From assembly GCA_035301285.1 (NCBI GenBank), contig DATGUN010000038.1:62001-126000 (forward strand): a stretch of DNA of 64,000 nt, given 5' to 3'. The stretch comes from DATGUN01 sp035301285. Lineage in GTDB: Bacteria > Bacillota > Bacilli > Bacillales > Amphibacillaceae. Of the stretch, positions 16,188 through 25,391 are shown piece by piece. A program made the position numbers and the translations under genes. Position 1 is the first letter of the stretch. Each line of letters opens with the position of its first letter. Under the pieces are notes generated by a model that made no database searches, was not told where the DNA came from, and saw only the letters and a program-made list of their open reading frames with translations.

Positions 16188-17426
16188 ATGACACAGGGAA
16201 TTTCATTTTTGCATGCAGCAGATCTACATTTAGATAGCCCTTTTACCGGGTTAGCACAAGTTCCGGAACTTCTATTCAATGATATACGGAAAAGCACGTT
16301 TGTCGCACTGGATAATTTAATACAGGCAGCAATCGACAAGAACGTTGATTTTGTTTTGATAACAGGGGATTTGTTTGATAACGAAAAACAAAGCCTGAAA
16401 GCCCAAATCAGATTGCGTGATGCCTTCCTGAAGCTTGAGGAATATTGTATCGATGTCTATATTTCATATGGTAACCATGACTATGTCAAAGGAAATATCC
16501 ACCCTCTCACATACCCAGATAATGTGTTTGAATTTACCGATGAAACAATCAGCCATTTTACATATGAAAAAAATGGGCAAACCCTGGCTGCCATTTACGG
16601 ATTCAGCTATGAAAACCGTGTCGTCGATACGAATAAAGCGAAAGAGTATGAAGTGGTGGATAAGCATATTCCATATCATATTGCCATGTTGCATGGGAGT
16701 GTTTCATCAAATACAGAACATGACCACTACGCCCCATTTCACTTAACGGATTTAACCCATAATGAGTTCGACTATTGGGCGCTTGGCCATATTCACAAGC
16801 GACAAGTATTACATACCGATCCATATATCGTCTATCCAGGTAATATACAAGGTAGAAATCGAAAAGAAACAGGGGAGAAAGGTTGCTTTCATGTGTCGTT
16901 ATCCCAAGAGGGCACTTCTGTGTCATTTGTCAGCCTGGAAGCCATTCAATATCAAGCTATGACACTGGATGTTTCAAATTGTACGGAAATCCATCAATTG
17001 GAACAACATCTCCAACATGCAATAAAAACGTCGTTCCAAGAGTCGACCCCTTATTTGATCGACTTGCATCTGACAGGCGAAACACCGGAACTCATGGCAT
17101 GGGAAACTGAAAAATACGTGGCTGAAATCATTGAGTTGATGAACGAGTCAATGGCCCAACGTTCGCATTGGCGGTTCATTTTCCGTTATAGTATCGCACA
17201 TCAAGGATATGCAACGGAAAAAGATTTAAAACACGGAGAACATTTTATGGGGGAACTCATACGCCATTTTGATGAAGTATCCATTCACCCCTTTTTAACG
17301 GACCTATATCAGCACCGGGATTTTCGGAAATATATCACAACCCTTTCTGAACGGGAAGAAGAATTGATCATGGATGACGCGAAACAACTGTTGATCAATG
17401 AATTGTTGAAAACAGGAGGTAAATGA
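16188..17426 (+). CDS. yhaO: YhaO, SbcD-like metallophosphoesterase nuclease subunit
   Basis: A 412-residue DNA repair exonuclease of the Mre11/SbcD calcineurin-like family. Metal-binding motifs are in order: ADLHLD with D12 and H14, TGDLFDN with D61, and YGNHDY with N96-H97-D98. Downstream His motifs follow in MLHG and WALGHIHKR. It presumably pairs with YhaN, whose gene starts two bases after its stop, as SbcD does with SbcC, to process hairpin or protein-blocked DNA ends; this pairing is inferred by analogy and synteny. The ribosome-binding site is GAAGAGGTG. Confidence 0.9.
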   Translation: MTQGISFLHAADLHLDSPFTGLAQVPELLFNDIRKSTFVALDNLIQAAIDKNVDFVLITGDLFDNEKQSLKAQIRLRDAFLKLEEYCIDVYISYGNHDYVKGNIHPLTYPDNVFEFTDETISHFTYEKNGQTLAAIYGFSYENRVVDTNKAKEYEVVDKHIPYHIAMLHGSVSSNTEHDHYAPFHLTDLTHNEFDYWALGHIHKRQVLHTDPYIVYPGNIQGRNRKETGEKGCFHVSLSQEGTSVSFVSLEAIQYQAMTLDVSNCTEIHQLEQHLQHAIKTSFQESTPYLIDLHLTGETPELMAWETEKYVAEIIELMNESMAQRSHWRFIFRYSIAHQGYATEKDLKHGEHFMGELIRHFDEVSIHPFLTDLYQHRDFRKYITTLSEREEELIMDDAKQLLINELLKTGGK

Positions 17427-17427
17427 T

Positions 17428-20397
17428 GTGCGTTTAATGAGTGCGACCATCAATGGATTCGGTAATTGGGTCGACCAATCCATTGATTTTGAAAATGAAT
17501 CATTCGTCTGTATATACGGTGGAAATGAAGCGGGTAAATCAACGATGCAACAATTCATTTTATTTATGTTATTTGGTTTTTCTCCGAAGTGGCGCACGTT
17601 TTATCGTCCGAAAACGAGCAGTCGTATGGGAGGAAGATTACGTGTTTGGGACGGGGCGATTGGTGAATATACCATCGAAAGGTTTGACGAGGTACGTAAC
17701 GCCCGGGCGATATGTTATACATCGGATGGGAATGAACATCCGGAAAGTTGGTTGAAAGATCGGCTCCAAGGTATGACTTATGAAACCTATCAATCCATTT
17801 TTTCCTTTTCTGCTGTGGACTTATATCGTATTCGGACGATGTCGGAAGCAGATTTAGGTGACGTTTTGCTGAATATCGGATTGACGGGATCCAAAAATAT
17901 CCTCGCAATCGAAAAGGACTTGGACAGCCGGATGGGGGAACTTTTCAAGCCCAATGGCACAAAACCTGTCATGAATCAACAAATAGGCGGATTGGATGAA
18001 TTATCTGCGGAGTTAAGCCGGCATGGTGACGAAGAAGCAGCTTACCGCAAGAAGAAAACATATATTCATTCATTGGAGGAAAGATGGACAACACTCCAAA
18101 AACAGTACCAGGATGAAAAAGATGCTTACAGTTTATTTGAAAAACAACAACAAGCATTACCGCTCATCAAGGATTATAAATATTGTATCGAACGATTGAA
18201 TGCTTATCCCGATTCACTGTCTTTTCCAGAAAATGGCCTGGAAAGACTGCGTCGGTTAAATGAATCTGTTTTACCACTTAAAAGTGAGTTAGCCTTTTTG
18301 GAAGATAAATACGGTGAATATGACGAAAAAAAGCATCATTACAATCAGCATTTATATGACGAGAAAGTGTATGAAGAGGCTGAGACAATTCTTTCAATGA
18401 AACAGTCCTATATGGATATTAGACGGGATATCAAAAAGCTTCTGGAAACAATCGCAAAAGAAAAAACACAAGTACAAATGGAGTTGGAGCAGTTACAGTT
18501 GGGTTTGACGATGGATGATCTGGGGGAAATGTCTTTTCCGTTCCATCTTGAACGAACATGGAATGAATTGAAACAAATGAGCGACCAGGTGGATTTTGAA
18601 AGAAATCAATCAGAGGATGACTATTTTCTCATCAAGGAACAAATGGATACAATCACATCCGAGCAGGAAAAGCTTGAAACCGCCATTCCAGATGAAGAAA
18701 AGATCATCCGACTGACGGAAGTAGTAGACGCCTTTCATCAACAGGAATATGTACAGTCCCAAATGGAAAAGGAAGCAGATAATAAAATAAAGTGGACACG
18801 GATGGTTGAAAGAAAAAAGAAGCAAAGTCATCTCATAGCTGCTGGGTGTGGGTTATTAGCCGTTATTTTAGCTGTATTGACCATGATGGGAGTGACCCCT
18901 CAATCTTTCTATACTCTATCATTGGGTGCTCTCATAGTCGGTATCGGGCAATGGGTTTTGCAAAAGCGTTCCAGGAAATCACTGTCGGAAATATTGACCG
19001 CCAATGCCATGCCGGAAAAGGGCTCGTTCATCACAGAGAATGAAAAGAACGCGGCCACACACCAATTGCATATGGCCCGAAAACAAGAACAAACATTACA
19101 AGCCTACATGGAAAAGAAACAGACCTTGGAAATCCAGATGTTGCAATGGGAAGAAAAAAGACGGGGTTTGCGTGCGAAGGAAGAAAGGCTTACAAGGCAC
19201 ATACAGGAACAATACGACATATATCCCTTTTTAAAAGAAATCAATATAGCTTACTGGGCAGAAATTTATCAAAAATTAAATCGCTTAAAACAGTTTATGC
19301 AAAACATAAACAAACAAAATGGGCATTTGTCTGATTTATATGCAGAGCAGGAGACGATTCAACAAAGATTGATGACATTTCTTAATAACAATGCCATTCA
19401 ACATGATAATGAAAATCTGGACCTACCATTTGAGCTTCTTGACGATATAATGGTGCAATACCATAATTGTTGCGAACAAATGAAGCAATATGAAGAGTGG
19501 ATGGAGAAGAACAAGCGTGACCAAGATAAGATCCATCAACAAATGATGACCTATGAGGAAGAAATACAAGCATTGTATAAACACGCTAATGTTGATACGG
19601 CCGAATCGTTTTATAAAACCGCCAATCAGCTGGACGACAGGAACGCATTATTATCTGAAAAACATCAACTTGAGCATCATATCACATCCATTATTACACA
19701 CGCGGAATTCAAGGAAATGGTGTCCGTTCCTGTTCACTCATTTGACCTGCAAGGCCGAATGAAACAGTCCGAGTTGAAAATGAATGAATTGACAGATGAA
19801 ATTGAAGATGTGAGACAGAAAATGGCTCGAGAAAATGTCGAACTTACGAATATGGAAACGTCTGGTAGCCACTCTGAAATAAAACATCGTTTTCAAATGG
19901 AGAAGGAGAAACTGCAAAAAAGAGCATATGAATGGTCTGTCCTAAAAACAGCCAGAGAGATGTTAAACGATACAAAGCGTATATATCGTGATAAGTATCT
20001 GCAAAAAGTGATAGATAAAACGTCGGTATATTTTTCTACCTTAACGGGCGGACGCTACACACGCATCTATGCACCATCTGATAATCATTTGTTTCAAGTG
20101 GAGTCAGAGGACTTCATTCGTTATAATGTCCGTGAATTATCGAAAGGTACAATCGATCAGCTGTATATCTCTTTAAGGATAGCCATCAGTGATGTGTTAA
20201 GCGATGATTCAACAGTGCCGTTTATCATCGATGATGCACTCGTTCATTTTGATGCCATCCGAACAGAGCGGATGATGCATGTTTTTGCCGAATTGTCCAA
20301 GAGACGTCAAGTCATTATCCTTACAAGTGATGATACCAAATTTCAGTCTGTTCGGAATGGATATAAGATTGATTTGAACCATAATGCGTTCGCATAA
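17428..20397 (+). CDS. yhaN: YhaN, SbcC-like AAA ATPase with central membrane helices
   Basis: A 989-residue SMC/Rad50-like ATPase. Walker A is GGNEAGKST near residues 31-39; the ABC-type signature LSKGT is near 904-908 and Walker B (PFIIDDALVHFD) near 931-942. Between them lie long coiled coils. Unlike SbcC, which carries a zinc hook at the coiled-coil tip, it has two hydrophobic helices at roughly 470-515 (LIAAGCGLLAVILAVLTMMG and the following segment), so the coiled-coil tip probably sits in the membrane. The GTG start at 17428 is preceded by AGGAGGT and is two bases after the yhaO stop. The role is inferred to be DNA end processing with YhaO. Confidence 0.9.
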   Translation: MRLMSATINGFGNWVDQSIDFENESFVCIYGGNEAGKSTMQQFILFMLFGFSPKWRTFYRPKTSSRMGGRLRVWDGAIGEYTIERFDEVRNARAICYTSDGNEHPESWLKDRLQGMTYETYQSIFSFSAVDLYRIRTMSEADLGDVLLNIGLTGSKNILAIEKDLDSRMGELFKPNGTKPVMNQQIGGLDELSAELSRHGDEEAAYRKKKTYIHSLEERWTTLQKQYQDEKDAYSLFEKQQQALPLIKDYKYCIERLNAYPDSLSFPENGLERLRRLNESVLPLKSELAFLEDKYGEYDEKKHHYNQHLYDEKVYEEAETILSMKQSYMDIRRDIKKLLETIAKEKTQVQMELEQLQLGLTMDDLGEMSFPFHLERTWNELKQMSDQVDFERNQSEDDYFLIKEQMDTITSEQEKLETAIPDEEKIIRLTEVVDAFHQQEYVQSQMEKEADNKIKWTRMVERKKKQSHLIAAGCGLLAVILAVLTMMGVTPQSFYTLSLGALIVGIGQWVLQKRSRKSLSEILTANAMPEKGSFITENEKNAATHQLHMARKQEQTLQAYMEKKQTLEIQMLQWEEKRRGLRAKEERLTRHIQEQYDIYPFLKEINIAYWAEIYQKLNRLKQFMQNINKQNGHLSDLYAEQETIQQRLMTFLNNNAIQHDNENLDLPFELLDDIMVQYHNCCEQMKQYEEWMEKNKRDQDKIHQQMMTYEEEIQALYKHANVDTAESFYKTANQLDDRNALLSEKHQLEHHITSIITHAEFKEMVSVPVHSFDLQGRMKQSELKMNELTDEIEDVRQKMARENVELTNMETSGSHSEIKHRFQMEKEKLQKRAYEWSVLKTAREMLNDTKRIYRDKYLQKVIDKTSVYFSTLTGGRYTRIYAPSDNHLFQVESEDFIRYNVRELSKGTIDQLYISLRIAISDVLSDDSTVPFIIDDALVHFDAIRTERMMHVFAELSKRRQVIILTSDDTKFQSVRNGYKIDLNHNAFA

Positions 20398-20472
20398 ATG
20401 GATAAATAGTGATAAACTATTTCCAGATAATACGACTAACACGTTTGACTATTTTAGGTGGAGGGAAATGTT

Positions 20473-21024
20473 TTGTCTGACGCAAATAGAAGCGATTGGG
20501 ATAAACATGAAGAAACAATCGAGAAATTCATTCAGGCCATTGCCAAAAATATGAACTTATATGGTATCACCTCATCGGTTGGACGGCTATATGGTGTTCT
20601 GTATTTCTCGGATGACGCCATGACACTTGATGATATGCGTGATGCATTAAAAATGAGCAAGACAAGTATGTCCACAGGCGTAAGAACATTGGCAGATATG
20701 AAGATGGTTGAGTCCACATTCAAGCCGGGCATCCGAAAGGATTTATATGAGTCGGAAGAGGATTGGTATAAGTCATTTACATCCTTGTTTGGGAATCGCT
20801 GGCGTCGTTTTACAGAAACCAATATTGAAGAGGCCGACGAAACAATTCTCAAGTTGAACCATCTCTTACAATCGATAACGGATGAAACATTGAAAACTAA
20901 AATATATCGAGATATCGAACGTTTGGAATATGCCAAAAACTACTATAGTTGGCTTATGAAATTCATCCGTACAATAGAATCAGGTGATATTTTTGAATTC
21001 ATACCGAAACATGAACCAGAGTAA
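20473..21024 (+). CDS. GbsR/MarR-family regulator (paralogue of OpuAR)
   Basis: About 183 residues, winged-helix regulator of the GbsR family, which controls glycine betaine synthesis and uptake. It shares with the OpuAR-like protein at 24604 the segments MSKTSMST (recognition helix) and GxRKDLY (wing). The N-terminal half reads as helix-rich GbsR: KFIQAIAKNMNLYGITSSVGRLYG. The start is probably TTG at 20473, 7 bases after GGTGGAGGG; GTG at 20458 lies inside that sequence. It is inserted between yhaN and yhaM and has no adjacent transporter or gbsAB genes, so its target lies elsewhere. Confidence 0.82.
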   Translation: MSDANRSDWDKHEETIEKFIQAIAKNMNLYGITSSVGRLYGVLYFSDDAMTLDDMRDALKMSKTSMSTGVRTLADMKMVESTFKPGIRKDLYESEEDWYKSFTSLFGNRWRRFTETNIEEADETILKLNHLLQSITDETLKTKIYRDIERLEYAKNYYSWLMKFIRTIESGDIFEFIPKHEPE

Positions 21025-21062
21025 ATATAAATCCGGATAATGATTATGGGGAGGTCAAAACA

Positions 21063-22001
21063 ATGAAAAAAGGTATTGCGAAACATGCCATTGGGGATAA
21101 ATTCGATGATTTTTTATTGATCAAGGAGGCCAGTAGAGGGGTAGCAAGTAATGGAAAACCTTTTTTGACGTTAATTTTATGTGATGCGACAGGTGAAATT
21201 GATGCTAAATTATGGGATATATCCAAAGAGGACGAGGAAACATTTCTGCCAGAGGGCATTATTAAAATAACCGGCGAAATTCATCAATTTCGTGGGAGAC
21301 CGCAATTGAAAATTATGTCAATCCGCCCATCACAATCAACCGATGGTGTACAAATGACTGACTTTGTCAAAAAGGCGCCGGTCTCAAGGGAAACACTGTC
21401 TGAAAAATTAACTGAAGCGATATTTGAGATGGAGAATCCTAAAATCCAACGTATTGTACGTGCATTTATCAAAAAATACCAGGAAGAATTGTTGACTTAT
21501 CCTGCCGCCACTAAAAACCATCATGAATATGTTTCCGGTCTGGCTCATCATATCGTAAGCATGCTAGCCATCGCGAAAGAATTATGCCAGTTATATCCTC
21601 AGTTGAACAAGGATTTATTATACGCAGGTGTCATATTGCATGATATCGGGAAAGTTAAAGAGTTATCTGGAACAATCACGACAACTTATACACTTGAAGG
21701 GAAACTCCTTGGCCATATTCCGATTATGGTTGAGGAGATAAATGAAATGGCTAAAGATCTGCAAATTGACGGCGAAGAGGTAACCATTTTAAAGCACATT
21801 GTTTTGAGCCATCATGGTAAAGCGGAATGGGGCAGTCCCAAACCTCCATACGTACAGGAAGCGGAAGTATTGCACTTCATTGACATGTTGGATGCCAAGA
21901 TGAATATGTTGGATAAGGCTCTTGCTAAAACCAAGCCGGGTGAGTTTTCTGAGCGCATGTTCGCTATGGATAATCGTTCCTTTTACAAACCCTCGTTTTA
22001 G
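21063..22001 (+). CDS. yhaM: YhaM, 3'-5' exoribonuclease
   Basis: A 312-residue 3'-to-5' exoribonuclease that also degrades single-stranded DNA. The N-terminal OB fold (about 15-90, LLIKEASRGVASNGKPFLTL) binds nucleic acid. The HD-domain catalytic centre follows: HHEYVSGLAHH at 153-163 and the HD pair in ILHDIGK at 193-194, then LSHHGKAEWGSPK. It acts in the cytosol in mRNA tail trimming. GGGGAGG precedes the ATG. The gene order yhaN-(gbsR-like)-yhaM-yhaL-prsA follows Bacillus apart from the inserted regulator. Confidence 0.94.
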   Translation: MKKGIAKHAIGDKFDDFLLIKEASRGVASNGKPFLTLILCDATGEIDAKLWDISKEDEETFLPEGIIKITGEIHQFRGRPQLKIMSIRPSQSTDGVQMTDFVKKAPVSRETLSEKLTEAIFEMENPKIQRIVRAFIKKYQEELLTYPAATKNHHEYVSGLAHHIVSMLAIAKELCQLYPQLNKDLLYAGVILHDIGKVKELSGTITTTYTLEGKLLGHIPIMVEEINEMAKDLQIDGEEVTILKHIVLSHHGKAEWGSPKPPYVQEAEVLHFIDMLDAKMNMLDKALAKTKPGEFSERMFAMDNRSFYKPSF

Positions 22002-22085
22002 GAGTTGTCATTTCAATCAAGTATGAGTCATTTTTCAATGGGCTTGTTCATATATATTGGATAGACAGTATGTGAACAGGGGGCG

Positions 22086-22274
22086 ATGAATTTGCTTGAT
22101 TTGGCACCATGGTGGATATGGATTGTGATTATATTCATGTGTTTCAGTGGTTACATGGCTTTTCGGGCCATGCGTGCGGAACGGAAACTTGAAGATTATT
22201 ATATTGAACGTGAAGGCGATGTGTATATGAAACGTATCGAGAAAGAGAGACAACTTCGACATAGACAACAATAA
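22086..22274 (+). CDS. yhaL: YhaL family small membrane protein
   Basis: A 62-residue protein: one N-terminal transmembrane helix (WWIWIVIIFMCFSGYMAF) and a charged helical cytoplasmic tail with DYYIEREGDVYMKRIEKER. It matches the YhaL family, annotated as sporulation-related, next to prsA in Bacillus. CAGGGGGCG precedes the ATG. Confidence 0.8.
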   Translation: MNLLDLAPWWIWIVIIFMCFSGYMAFRAMRAERKLEDYYIEREGDVYMKRIEKERQLRHRQQ

Positions 22275-22322
22275 TTCCATATACGCGTGTACTGACATGA
22301 TGATAAGAAAATAATCGTATGC

Positions 22323-22364
22323 AAAAACCACTGTGATACCTAAATGGTCACAGTGGTTTTTCTT
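22323..22364. terminator. bidirectional terminator between yhaL and prsA
   Basis: AAAACCACTGTGA at 22324-22336 pairs with TCACAGTGGTTTT at 22348-22360, flanked by A-run and T-run, between convergent genes. Confidence 0.88.
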
Positions 22365-22375
22365 TGGTTTACATG

Positions 22376-23404
22376 TTATTCGTTTGTATTATTTTCGTTG
22401 TTTTCAGGATCGTTATCGTTTTGGTCTTCATTCTCTTCATTTTGATCATTGTTTTCATCATTGTTGGAGTTATCTTCATTATCGACATCTCCCTCATCAT
22501 TGCCTTCGCCATCCTCCGTTTGATTTGGATCTTCAATCGGTTCATCGACGAAATCAAACAAATCTTCCATGCCTTCAACCTTAATATCAATATCCGCATC
22601 TTTCAGGAGTTCGGACATTTTATTTTGGGCGATGGTCGGATCTTCTTCAAGTTTTTCGTTTAAAATATCACTTTTCAAATCATCTTTCATATCATCAAAT
22701 GAGGGGAAGTCTTCTTTATCTCGCTTATCATTGACTTTAATGATATGGAAACCATGTTGTGATTGAACAGGGTCACTGATTTCATCCACATCCATATTAA
22801 AGGCAGCTTCCTCAAATGATGGAACCATATCCCCTTTAGAGAAATAACCAAGGTCACCACCGTTTTCGGCAGAACCATCAGTTGAATATTCCTTCGCCAA
22901 ATCCTCAAAGTCTTCACCATTATCTAGTTTTTCTTTGACTTCATTTGCTGTATCTTCATCATCAACAAGAATGTGCTGTGCTTTTATTTCAGTTTTGCGG
23001 GAATCATATTCTTCTTTCAATTCATCATCTGTAATATCTACTTCTTCTAATAATGCTTTTTCTTGGAGGACAGCTGGATAGATTTGATCGCGTAGTTGAT
23101 CTTCATCCTCAAAGCCCTCTTGTTGCATCCACATATCGAATTGTTCACCCATTTGATCTTTCAGTGAATCAATCCGTTTATCAACTTCTTCATCACTTGC
23201 TTCATAGCTGCCTTCCAATACTTTCACCAAAACCATTTGCTGTAGAACATCTTCACCAGCTTCTTCTTTCATTTTGTCATAAAATTCATCTTTGGTGATA
23301 TCTCCCGATTTTGTTTCTGCCACTTTATCAGAGTTATCTGAACTACAGGCAGCAAGTGCAAAAATAATAAATAACATTGTTGTTGCGGTTATTAACTTTT
23401 TCAT
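22376..23404 (-). CDS. prsA: PrsA, parvulin-type foldase lipoprotein
   Basis: Extracytoplasmic peptidyl-prolyl isomerase that folds secreted proteins at the membrane-wall interface. A lipoprotein signal peptide ends at the lipobox LAAC (C20). A helical chaperone domain precedes the parvulin core (about 145-235), recognised by AQHILVDDED, AKEYSTDGSAENGGDLGYFSKG and GFHIIKVNDK. At 342 residues it is longer than the usual 280-290 because of a tail of roughly 50 residues made nearly only of Asn, Asp, Glu and Gln. The acidic composition fits a halotolerant host. AGGAGATG precedes the ATG. Confidence 0.95.
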   Translation of the reverse strand: MKKLITATTMLFIIFALAACSSDNSDKVAETKSGDITKDEFYDKMKEEAGEDVLQQMVLVKVLEGSYEASDEEVDKRIDSLKDQMGEQFDMWMQQEGFEDEDQLRDQIYPAVLQEKALLEEVDITDDELKEEYDSRKTEIKAQHILVDDEDTANEVKEKLDNGEDFEDLAKEYSTDGSAENGGDLGYFSKGDMVPSFEEAAFNMDVDEISDPVQSQHGFHIIKVNDKRDKEDFPSFDDMKDDLKSDILNEKLEEDPTIAQNKMSELLKDADIDIKVEGMEDLFDFVDEPIEDPNQTEDGEGNDEGDVDNEDNSNNDENNDQNEENEDQNDNDPENNENNTNE

Positions 23405-23857
23405 GTATCAACATCTCCTAATCTGATTTTCCACGATTGACTATTGATAATATACCATAGTTTGTCCTGAAAAAAAATAATGTTTAGTATGGGTGCCTAC
23501 CCGGGATAAATATGATTATCGTCTATAACGGGGAGGGGAAAGGGTCAACCTATGATTACACTGATTGTTTTTCCATGTTATATTTTGTCAGATCCAGTGG
23601 GGGATAAAGATACTGTTTTTTTGGGGGAGATGTTCAAGACCGATTACCGTAACGACGTTACAGATTTCAGTGTCCTTGTCTTTTTTGAACATGATATGTA
23701 TCACAACGTGTAACCCGATCACCTGTCCATAGCCTGACATAGGTCCCAGGCGGGAAAGAGCCTTTTGTATCGACGATGTTCACAGAACGTGACCATTCAT
23801 GGTTTCCCGCCGGACAAGAGCGTTATTGTATCGCTTTATGATGTTGCCGACTTGAAC
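23405..23857. other. 450-base stretch without genes, containing repeats
   Basis: No convincing open frame with a ribosome-binding site is seen on either strand. It contains a perfect palindrome GTAACGaCGTTAC at 23649-23661. A 9-bp inverted repeat pairs GGCGGGAAA (23749-23757) with TTTCCCGCC (23803-23811). An imperfect direct repeat of about 30 bases occurs at 23751-23780 and 23811-23845 (shared AAGAGC...TTGTATCG...GATGTT). It could hold the prsA promoter and an RNA gene or a decayed gene; the function is unknown. Confidence 0.5.
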
Positions 23858-24394
23858 TTAATCACTTAATATATCAATTCCAGCCGTCCCGTTTTCAATG
23901 AAGGATCTTTTGGGTGCCTTTGTCAAGTGAATTAAATACAAGGAATCTTGAAAAGTTACCCCGATATGAACCGATGTAAATAATAGAATATAGACATAAT
24001 AATCGGCAAACAGATAACTCGTGATGATCCCAGGTATTGTAATGAGTACAGTCGGAGCAAGTGTCACAATTAAGAATTCCTTTTTCGTCAAGTACTTTTT
24101 GGTGTGGTAATGGACAGTAGGTAATATTTTATGTTTGGCTCCGAACGCAATGCTCGTATGTTTATGCATCACCATAAGAGGCAAAATATGCATAAAAGAA
24201 TGGATGCAAGGCAAAAATAAGAGCGCAATCAACAAGTACAGAATGCCGATCTCTTGAATGGTTGCTGTTTTGTGTACGATGGACAATGGTATATACAATA
24301 CGGAAAAAGAAAATAATATGATTAAAAATGATGTCATGTATAACCATGAAAGACCGAAATCTTTATGGACATTGATTGATTTCCAGCAATACAT
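23858..24394 (-). CDS. DUF3267-like membrane protein (probably YhaJ)
   Basis: About 178 residues with four hydrophobic helices. It begins MYCWKSINVHKDFGLSWLY, has SFMHILPLMVMHKH with paired histidines, and ends in a short acidic tail. The pattern (helix 3 with HSFMHILP, later LIVTLAPT) fits DUF3267, a family with some resemblance to membrane metalloproteases, though no complete HExxH is visible. The ATG at 24392-24394 is chosen because GGAGGGG precedes it; the open frame extends 70 codons upstream without support. Its position after prsA suggests B. subtilis YhaJ. Confidence 0.6.
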   Translation of the reverse strand: MYCWKSINVHKDFGLSWLYMTSFLIILFSFSVLYIPLSIVHKTATIQEIGILYLLIALLFLPCIHSFMHILPLMVMHKHTSIAFGAKHKILPTVHYHTKKYLTKKEFLIVTLAPTVLITIPGIITSYLFADYYVYILLFTSVHIGVTFQDSLYLIHLTKAPKRSFIENGTAGIDILSD

Positions 24395-24577
24395 TTTCAC
24401 CCCTCCAAACGAGTCGTAGTATAATTCCTTCAAGTATAATAGTACGTTTCGGGGTAAAAAGCAATGATTTTTTGAAACTTTTTTCAATGATTTTTTAATA
24501 AGGGAAAACCAATCGCTGGAAGTCTTGTCTTTATGTTGGTATGACGGGGTTATGAATTGAATTTGGTAGCATGGGAA

Positions 24578-24602
24578 AAGGGGACGTATCCCCCTTTTTT
24601 TC
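24578..24602. terminator. hairpin terminator at the end of opuAR
   Basis: GGGGA at 24580-24584 pairs with TCCCC at 24589-24593. A T7 run follows on the plus strand and CCCCTTTTCCC on the minus strand. It directly abuts the opuAR stop codon and would end minus-strand transcription weakly. Confidence 0.5.
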
Positions 24603-24603
24603 A

Positions 24604-25086
24604 TTAAGTAACCTCATTTTTTCGCATTTTTTTGAACGCTTGTTCCAATTGTTTGTGGAAATCAATAATTTCATTTAATGAAGCTTTATTTTGGCCTTTC
24701 AGCTGGTGATCATTTTTCGACTGATTATTTTCGATGTTTTCAAGGGATGAAAGTTGGTGGGAAACAGCAGCTATCCACTTTTTTTGATACGCATCCATAA
24801 AGATTTTGTATAGGGGTGCATTTACTTGATAAAGATCTTTACGGACCCCTTTTCGCCAAACCCGGGAAACGAGATTCAAATCCAGAAGCCTCCGTACGTT
24901 TGTACTCATCGATGTTTTGCTCATACCGATTGCTGCTCCCATTTCATCCAAAGTTTTAGGCTCATCTTCTATAAATAGATAGGCAAATAGACGTGCTTCC
25001 ATAGGAGTAAGTCCAAACATTTCGATTGTTTTTGCGAAACTATTTATGACATTATTCATGATGCCATTGTTCATTTGTGTTGTCAT
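24604..25086 (-). CDS. opuAR: OpuAR, GbsR-family repressor of the opuA operon
   Basis: A 160-residue winged-helix regulator of the GbsR family. The HTH lies at about 38-75 (TLDEMGAAIGMSKTSMSTNVRRLL) and the wing is KGVRKDLYQV. A C-terminal helical region rich in Gln and Lys should mediate dimerisation and ligand response. It is divergent from opuAA-AB-AC, the arrangement described for OpuAR, which represses osmoprotectant uptake at low salinity. A palindrome over the opuA -35 is the likely operator. AGGAGGG precedes the ATG. Confidence 0.85.
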   Translation of the reverse strand: MTTQMNNGIMNNVINSFAKTIEMFGLTPMEARLFAYLFIEDEPKTLDEMGAAIGMSKTSMSTNVRRLLDLNLVSRVWRKGVRKDLYQVNAPLYKIFMDAYQKKWIAAVSHQLSSLENIENNQSKNDHQLKGQNKASLNEIIDFHKQLEQAFKKMRKNEVT

Positions 25087-25261
25087 CTAGTCCCTCCTAA
25101 AAACCTATTGTCATAAGATTACACTATATTGGAACCGATTTAAAATGTGAACATGCATAGTATAATCGTGAAAGTGGAAGCAAATCTACGTTAAAGAGAG
25201 TATAATTTCATACAGAATAAACTGTACGAATTATACATACAAAATCGATGGTATTTAACAT

Positions 25262-25291
25262 TTGAAATGATAGTATGATTAGCGATATAGT
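25262..25291 (+). promoter_or_regulatory. distal candidate promoter of opuA
   Basis: TTGAAA at 25262-25267 and TATAGT at 25286-25291 are separated by 18 bases. It would give a leader of about 180 bases. Osmotically controlled genes often have more than one start. Confidence 0.4.
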
Positions 25292-25391
25292 ATTAAAGTA
25301 ACAATGTTTGTGCGGAATGGATTTATTTCGTTTATGTTAAACGCGGATGCGGATTGAAGGACAATCTGATACGATTCTCTATGAACTTTTC

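Noticed and set aside
22333..22663. Two overlapping plus-strand frames of about 83 and 99 codons opposite the end of prsA
   Set aside because: Products of the repetitive codons of the PrsA acidic tail read backwards (Ile/Phe-rich).
23749..23845. Repeats near 23.8 kb as a CRISPR or insertion-sequence end
   Set aside because: Only two imperfect copies, no spacer regularity, no transposase and no target-site duplication.
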